Source: Alphaproteobacteria bacterium (GTDB lineage Bacteria; Pseudomonadota; Alphaproteobacteria; ATCC43930; CGMCC-115725). From it: DNA of 11,216 bases. The position numbers and the translations under genes were made by a program. Within the stretch, counting starts at the first letter, position 1; every line of letters starts with the position of its first letter. The stretch lies in NCBI GenBank assembly GCA_005888515.1, contig VAZR01000045.1:1-11216 (forward strand), given 5' to 3'. The notes beneath the pieces were generated by a model. It was not told the origin of the DNA and did not search any database. It saw nothing but the letters and a program-made list of their open reading frames with translations. Shown one piece after another: positions 7,135 through 11,216 of this stretch.

Positions 7135-7617
7135 ATGCCGGCCGGCTTCCCCGCATTGGTTACCGTCTTGGCGCTGCTGCTCTATGTCGGCGTGTTCGTC
7201 ACCGCCGGCCGCGCCCGCGCGCGCTACGGCATCGAGGCGCCGGCCGTTACCGGCGCGCCGCAATTCGAGCGCGCCTTGCGGATCCAGCAGAACACGCTCG
7301 AACAATTGATCTGGTTTTTGCCGGCGCTCTGGCTGTTCGCGTTCTACGTCTCGCCGCTATGGGGCAGCATCATCGGGCTGATCTGGGTCGCCGCACGTAT
7401 CTACTACGCTTTCTCGTATTACCGTGATCCGGAGACGCGCGGCCCCGGCTTTATCGTCGGCTTCGCGACCAGCGGGGTGTCGGCGCGTCCGGCTAGCCAA
7501 TCTCCGATCAGGCGGCGGGCGATCGAATCCAGGCGCGGAAGCCGGAACGTGTCGTCATCCGCGTGGCTGGCGAGCCAATCGCGCTCGAACCAGCGGGCGT
7601 CCGCCAATTCGTTGTAA
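7135..7617 (+). CDS. MAPEG-family membrane protein, 3' end lost and fused into nudC antisense sequence
   Basis: Residues 1-113 fit the MAPEG family (membrane-associated eicosanoid/glutathione metabolism proteins). A first helix (FPALVTVLALLLYVGVFV) is followed by the hallmark FERALRIQQNTLEQLIWFLP (44-63), a third helix WGSIIGLIWVAARIYYAFSYY and RDPETRGPGF. The family's fourth helix should come next. Instead, after about residue 113 (base 7473) the frame enters sequence antisense to nudC and reads a polar Arg/Ser-rich tail to residue 160. The start at 7135 has AGGAG 7 bases upstream (7123-7127). The product may be a damaged three-helix protein. It probably was part of the emrAB operon. Family function in bacteria (glutathione-linked or unknown) is uncertain. 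Confidence 0.8.
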   Translation: MPAGFPALVTVLALLLYVGVFVTAGRARARYGIEAPAVTGAPQFERALRIQQNTLEQLIWFLPALWLFAFYVSPLWGSIIGLIWVAARIYYAFSYYRDPETRGPGFIVGFATSGVSARPASQSPIRRRAIESRRGSRNVSSSAWLASQSRSNQRASANSL

Positions 7618-8459
7618 TCGACCGCTATGTCGGTCGTCTCCGCCTCGGCGTAAAAGCCCAGCATGATGTTGGCCGGGAACGGCCAGGGCTGCGAGGAGTG
7701 GTAATGAACCGCGGCGACCTCGATCGCGGTCTCCTCGCGCACCTCGCGCGCGACCGCGTCTTCGAGGCTCTCGCCCGGCTCGACAAAGCCGGCCAGCGTC
7801 GAATACATCCCCGGCACCGGAAAGTTCTTGTTGCGGCCCAACAGCGCGCGGTCGCCATCGGTCACCAGCATGATGACCGCCGGGTCGGTACGCGGGAAAT
7901 GCATCGTGTGACAGGCGGGATCGGTGCAGCGGCGCATATGGCCGGCTTCTTCGCTGCGCGTCGGATTGCCGCACAGGCCGCAGAAACGATGCCGCGAATG
8001 CCAGAACAGCATCGCGCGGGAAAACGCCAACAATGCGCCTTCGTGCCGTTCGAGCCGGGCGCCGAGCTGGCGCAGATCGGCGAACCGCACCGCCGCTTCG
8101 GCGATCCCGGCCGCCGCAAGCGCCGGCGAGCGCAGCATCTCCAGCGGTGTTTCGACCGAGGATACGTCGAGCGCGAAGTGGGCCCGCTCGTCGATCACGC
8201 CGAGAAAGACAAATTCCCCGCGCGCCAGCCGCTCGTCGATATCGTCAAGCGCGCCGAACACCGCCGCGAGCCCCTCGACCGTAATCGAGGCGGCGCGCGG
8301 CTCGCTCTCGGCAATTTCGATGACCAGGTTCTGGGTGCGCCAGACCGGGATAAAGACAGTCGCCGGATCGAGGACGCGCTCGCGGATCCAATCGGGCTCG
8401 CGGCGGCGCAGGCCGGCACGTTCGAAGCCGGGATGGGTGTAATAATTAGGCGCGCGCAT
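7419..8459 (-). CDS. nudC: NAD+ diphosphatase NudC (Nudix hydrolase)
   Basis: The enzyme hydrolyses NAD(H) to NMN(H) and AMP, and in several bacteria also removes NAD caps from RNA. Counting from the ATG at 8459 (346 residues), a zinc-ribbon uses Cys160, Cys163, Cys178 and Cys183. The Nudix box runs G224 to I246 with REVREE at its core; the final Gly is replaced by Ala (EETAI). The NudC-specific SQPWPFP follows at 256-262. An N-terminal NUDIX-like domain occupies about 1-140. A GTG nine bases earlier (8468) is an alternative start; neither has a good Shine-Dalgarno sequence. The last about 20 residues (from DTPLVAK) are antisense to the MAPEG gene and look acquired by a deletion that removed the natural stop. 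Confidence 0.95.
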   Translation of the reverse strand: MRAPNYYTHPGFERAGLRRREPDWIRERVLDPATVFIPVWRTQNLVIEIAESEPRAASITVEGLAAVFGALDDIDERLARGEFVFLGVIDERAHFALDVSSVETPLEMLRSPALAAAGIAEAAVRFADLRQLGARLERHEGALLAFSRAMLFWHSRHRFCGLCGNPTRSEEAGHMRRCTDPACHTMHFPRTDPAVIMLVTDGDRALLGRNKNFPVPGMYSTLAGFVEPGESLEDAVAREVREETAIEVAAVHYHSSQPWPFPANIMLGFYAEAETTDIAVDYNELADARWFERDWLASHADDDTFRLPRLDSIARRLIGDWLAGRADTPLVAKPTIKPGPRVSGSR

Positions 8460-8580
8460 TCCCGGCACACTGGCACAGCCGGCGAGACCGCGGCAAGCCG
8501 CCGCCGATTTCGAGAGGCGCCGCTGCTGCGGTCATGCCCCCTCTCCTCCCTTCCTCCGAATACAACCTCTGCTTGTGTAT

Positions 8581-8609
8581 CACCTGAAATATCAGGTGAA
8601 ATTCAGGTG
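8581..8609. repeat. CACCTGA/TCAGGTG inverted repeat with a third copy
   Basis: CACCTGA (8581-8587) and TCAGGTG (8592-8598) are perfect 7-bp arms around AATA. A further TCAGGTG (8603-8609) overlaps the TGA stop of the minus-strand DUF5681-like gene. The site is 120 bp upstream of nudC and directly after that stop. It could be a binding site for a nudC regulator or a weak stem after the upstream gene; there is no T-run, so it is not a standard intrinsic terminator. Confidence 0.6.
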
Positions 8610-9379
8610 GATTTGGCGTAACGGGCGGCCCGCACCTCCATCGGCTGAAAGATCCAGGAGCGGTAGATCGGGTCGGGCTCCCCGGCCGCCTGGCGCGCAG
8701 CGAAGCGCTCGTCGATCTTCGCATCGAGCCAATCCATGTTGCGGTTCAGATAGCTTTGCAGCTCCTGCCAGAGCGGCACGATCTCTTCCGCGAGCGGGTG
8801 CTGTTTGAAGCCTTCCGGTTGGTGCGGGTGCTGCGCGACATAGGCCTCATCGGACAGGATGAGTTCGGCGTGATCGCCGATTTGTGCGAGGTTCAGCAGC
8901 GCTCTCCTGCCGACGCGCATGATGGGGGTGCAGAGGGGCGGGATTTTGTCGTCGACCTCGCCACCCTCGCCGCGGATCTCGCGCACCCCGTCGGCGAGCG
9001 CGACGCACGCGCGCAGCTGCATGCGGGTCCAGATCGCCGGCACGTCGGCCGCAACCTGCTGTGCTTCCGCGCGCTCCTGCGTCTCCCCCAGGCAGTGGCT
9101 CGAAGACAACCGGCTGATCCCGCTGCGGCGCGATGATGCGGTCGAGGCAGAGCTTCAACGGCACGATTTTGCCGAGGAGCGCCAGCTCGATCGCCTTGCT
9201 GACCAACACCGGGGCGCTGGCATCGAGCAGCATGGCGGCGGCGCGGGTTGCCGCGTTCAGGATGCCGGCCGGCTTGCCTTTGGGATTGCCGGAAACGCCT
9301 TTGACATAGCGGCGTGCTCGTCGCGCCGCGGCTCCAATTCGGGGATTTGACCGTTGCTCGGAATTTGATCGTCGCTCAT
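8603..9379 (-). pseudogene. DUF5681-like protein gene broken by two opposite frameshifts
   Basis: Three blocks with G/C-biased third positions follow one another. Block 1 starts at the ATG at 9379 (MSDDQIPSNGQIPELEPRR). Near 9303-9322 coding quality moves to another frame, which reads RYVKGVSGNPKGKPAG, ATRAAAMLLD, KAIELALLGKIVPLKLCLDR and ends near VVFEPLP; the SGNPKGKP motif is typical of DUF5681 proteins, often in prophage or gene-transfer regions. At a run of five C on the plus strand (9085-9089) it shifts back to the first frame, which stays open to the stop at 8603 (ending RAARYAKST). Corrected length would be about 258 residues. An ATG at 9392 could open the middle frame directly, but its codons are poorer. 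The C-terminal 160 residues are not recognised. Sequencing error at the C-run remains possible. Confidence 0.6.
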
Positions 9380-9392
9380 AGGGGGTGTCCAT

Positions 9393-9736
9393 CCGGTAAT
9401 TAGGGCATCGCCAATATGGCAATTGCGGCTTTCGGTCAAGAACAAAAAGAGAACGATATTGAAAATGCTTTAACCCGGTAGATGTGCCGGCCGCCCAAAT
9501 CGCCCGGGCATGAGCTTTGGGTGGACCGTATCTTTCGCGGAGCAACGACGAAGATGCGCCGTAAGCGGAAGTTTGTTGTTTGCCTTGGTGACGCCCTCAT
9601 AATTGAGACGTCTCGAAGTTGCGTTCTCTTGCTCCCGCTTTTTAAATCGGTTCAGTTATGATGGACCGAAATGACACACCGCCAAGGCCTGATCGAGAGA
9701 ACAAGCAGGCCCTCTTGTGCATGTCGAGGCGCCGCA
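9393..9736. other. 344-bp non-coding gap, more A/T-rich
   Basis: This lies between the end of the hydrolase gene (9737) and the DUF5681-like gene, both on the minus strand. It is visibly richer in A and T than the rest. It holds a 10-bp palindrome GAGACGTCTC (9605-9614), an inverted repeat TCGGT (9647-9651) / ACCGA (9665-9669), and a weak minus-strand promoter near 9411-9439. No recognisable gene, RNA or clear terminator was found in it. Confidence 0.5.
9411..9439 (-). promoter_or_regulatory. Weak sigma70-like promoter before the DUF5681-like gene
   Basis: On the minus strand TTGACC (9434-9439) is followed after 17 bp by TATTGG (9411-9416). The -35 is good and the -10 poor (TAT only). Spacing to the ATG at 9392 or 9379 is suitable. 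This is based on sequence likeness alone. Confidence 0.3.
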
Positions 9737-10969
9737 TCAAACGCCCAACCACTCGCCGAGCAAGGTTCGTAAGTCTCGGTTCAAGGCAAACCAGCGCAGA
9801 CACTCGTGATCGTTGAGCTGAGAAACCGGGTGTAGCGTCACGCCATCGAGGTCATCGAGGTACAGGGCATGAGCTCGATCACGTAGCTCCCGCTCGCCAA
9901 AGAACAGATTAATGTGAGACGTGTAAGATCGGCTTTGCAAAAACGCTCGCAGGTCAAGCTCCCAATTTGATAGGAAGGTTTCGTAAAGCCGCCGCTGAAT
10001 GGCGGCTCCGCCAAGGTTCGGCGAATGGTAAGTCGGCGCCCCGAAGCTCAGAATGCAGTCGGCGCCTAATTCTACCCCGTAGTGTATCGCGGCGAACGCG
10101 CCAGCCGACATCCCGATCGTGCAAAGGCGTCCACATCCGAGCTGGCGCTGCAGCGCACGTATCGCCTGCAGCGTTGTGTCTCGATCACCGAGGGATTTCA
10201 AACCGCGCAAAAACAGCAGCCGCCGGAAGTCTTTGAGATAAACGGCATTGCAACCCAGCGATGCGAGATACCTGTCGAATATCGAAAGGGGCATCCCCGC
10301 CGTGTCATTGGTTCCGGTGAACACCACGACCAAAGTGTCGCCAGCCATCGGCGGTGCCGCCATAAAATCGCGCAGCTTTTGGTTAGATACGAGTGGCCGT
10401 CTCAATTGATCATCAGCGGGGGAGCGATCCTGTAACGCTGCATAGAGCCCATACCCTACCAATGGCAGTCCGGCCTTTGTGGCCTCCTGAAGCGTTCGAA
10501 AATCGGAACCGACGGCGATGCCCCAAAGCAATGGATCCGCGGGCATTCGCTCCAGTGCAGCATCCAATTCGTGCGCGGCTGTGTCGACCTCGCCCAGCAT
10601 TTGGTGCAGGATCACAAGCTCGAACACCCATCGGGGGTTGTGCGGTGCGCGACTGGCGAGTTCGCGAAACCGGAGAATCGCCAGCTCGCCGTCGCCTCGC
10701 TCGAACGCGATCAGCGCCCGCATCATCGTGATTTCCGGTGACCATGCCGCCCGTTCCCAGGCGCGCTCAGCTGCCTCGGACGCCGCATCAAAATCCCTCA
10801 AGTTCCGGCAGGCTGTCGCCAAGGCCAGGAATTCGGGCGCCGACGGTGTCTCGGTGATAACGATAAGCTGCTCAGCAGCCTGACGCATCGCGGCCCAATC
10901 CCTGTTGGCCCATGCGAGCCTTACGCGGCTCATGGCTGCAGCCAAATCAAGTCCGCAATCCGGGGTCAC
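9737..10969 (-). CDS. TPR-containing alpha/beta-hydrolase-like protein of unknown function
   Basis: The N-terminal half (to about residue 150) is made of amphipathic helix pairs of TPR type, such as EFLALATACRNLRDFDAASE and NPRWVFELVILHQMLGEVDT. The C-terminal half begins near TLVVVFTGTND and has an alpha/beta-hydrolase nucleophile elbow GMSAG (CTIGMSAGAFAAIHYG), a later GERELRDRAHA and LNDHECLRWFA, whose His is a candidate catalytic base. It could be a thioesterase, esterase or acyltransferase; no signal peptide is seen, so it is probably cytosolic. Start is uncertain: a TTG at 10993 follows a stop codon immediately, the GTG at 10969 has GAGAAGAGG close by, and an ATG is at 10933. It is divergent from a carrier-domain gene about 80 bp away, which hints at work on a carrier-bound acyl or peptidyl chain. 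That link is inferred. Confidence 0.8.
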   Translation of the reverse strand: MTPDCGLDLAAAMSRVRLAWANRDWAAMRQAAEQLIVITETPSAPEFLALATACRNLRDFDAASEAAERAWERAAWSPEITMMRALIAFERGDGELAILRFRELASRAPHNPRWVFELVILHQMLGEVDTAAHELDAALERMPADPLLWGIAVGSDFRTLQEATKAGLPLVGYGLYAALQDRSPADDQLRRPLVSNQKLRDFMAAPPMAGDTLVVVFTGTNDTAGMPLSIFDRYLASLGCNAVYLKDFRRLLFLRGLKSLGDRDTTLQAIRALQRQLGCGRLCTIGMSAGAFAAIHYGVELGADCILSFGAPTYHSPNLGGAAIQRRLYETFLSNWELDLRAFLQSRSYTSHINLFFGERELRDRAHALYLDDLDGVTLHPVSQLNDHECLRWFALNRDLRTLLGEWLGV

Positions 10970-11047
10970 AATCCTCTTCTCACTTCTCTCCAACTAGGGT
11001 TTCATCATGCCGTGACCTCTCCAGCCCGTAAACTTGCGAGATAAAAC

Positions 11048-11216
11048 GTGACGCCACCGGAATCGAGGATTTTGCGCGCAGCGCTGTCGTTACCCGATAC
11101 TTACGCCGCGCCGCGAACGCCCACTGAACAACAACTCGCGGACATTTGGTGCACCGCGCTGCACATGGACTGTATTGGAGTTAATGACAACTACTTCGAC
11201 CTCGGTGGTGACTCCA
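11048..11216 (+). CDS. Phosphopantetheine carrier-domain protein (NRPS PCP-like), 5' part
   Basis: Only 56 codons are in the window. The frame has a TAA at 11042-11044, so the GTG at 11048 is the first possible start; a weak GCGAG lies about 8 bases upstream. The sequence reads an A-to-PCP-like linker (YAAPRTPTEQQLADIW, residues 19-34), a variable helix and IGVNDNYFDLGGDS (43-56), where the final Ser is the expected attachment point for 4'-phosphopantetheine. This is the standard peptidyl carrier motif of nonribosomal peptide synthetases. Because the carrier domain begins the protein, it is either a free-standing carrier or a multidomain enzyme starting with PCP. The rest lies outside the window. 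Codons are less G/C-biased than in the left part. Confidence 0.82.
   Translation, partial: MTPPESRILRAALSLPDTYAAPRTPTEQQLADIWCTALHMDCIGVNDNYFDLGGDS

Noticed and set aside
7563..8621. 352-codon open frame on the plus strand
   Set aside because: It is antisense to nudC, which has a complete zinc ribbon and Nudix box; the plus-strand translation has no recognisable motif.
9510..9602. Small plus-strand ORF of 30 codons in the A/T-rich gap
   Set aside because: There is no ribosome binding site, no promoter and no recognisable peptide; length is within chance expectation.
9658..9819. Plus-strand ORF of about 53 codons starting ATGATGGACC
   Set aside because: The second half is antisense to the end of the hydrolase gene, no Shine-Dalgarno sequence precedes it, and the Arg-rich peptide is not recognised.
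1..11216. CRISPR arrays, tRNA or rRNA genes, and insertion sequences
   Set aside because: No regularly spaced repeats, no tRNA-like cloverleaf ends, no rRNA-like conserved stretches and no transposase motifs were seen on either strand.

Overview
The window looks like the chromosome of a GC-rich alphaproteobacterium, most likely of the Rhizobiales (Bradyrhizobium/Rhodopseudomonas/Xanthobacteraceae type). The evidence is the strong G/C preference at third codon positions and two kinds of palindromic intergenic repeat typical of those genomes: a CCGGGCTTGGCCCGG-type inverted repeat at 499-573 and an ATTGCG...CGCAAT fragment at 3511-3532. No database search was possible, so family names come from motifs read by eye.

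Left part (1-3476), acyl-CoA and oxidative catabolism: the 3' end of an HSD10-type 3-hydroxyacyl-CoA dehydrogenase (+), a VOC-superfamily protein (-), a luciferase-like flavin-dependent oxidoreductase (+) and a family III CoA-transferase that is probably an alpha-methylacyl-CoA racemase (-). Together they suggest breakdown of a branched-chain, isoprenoid or sterol-like substrate. The VOC and oxidoreductase genes diverge from a short spacer holding three copies of a 14-bp repeat.

Middle (3543-7617), multidrug efflux: a TetR/AcrR regulator (-) diverges from an EmrA-type membrane fusion protein and an EmrB-type DHA2 MFS pump (+), which overlap by 4 bp. A TetR-type palindrome lies just before emrA. 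A MAPEG-family membrane protein follows. The emrB-MAPEG junction holds a decayed tandem copy of itself (a MAPEG start remnant followed by an emrB end remnant). The MAPEG gene has lost its last membrane helix and runs antisense into the 3' end of the convergent nudC.

Right part (7419-11216): nudC (-), a DUF5681-like gene that is readable only if two opposite frameshifts are corrected (-), a 344-bp more A/T-rich gap, a TPR plus alpha/beta-hydrolase protein (-), and, divergent from it at the edge, the start of a gene encoding a phosphopantetheine carrier domain of NRPS type (+). The last two genes have less G/C-biased codons than the rest and may be the border of a biosynthetic or acquired region.

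Most of the window is ordinary. The strongest unusual signals are the scarred emrB-MAPEG-nudC junctions, the doubly frameshifted DUF5681 gene and the hydrolase/carrier pair at the right end.
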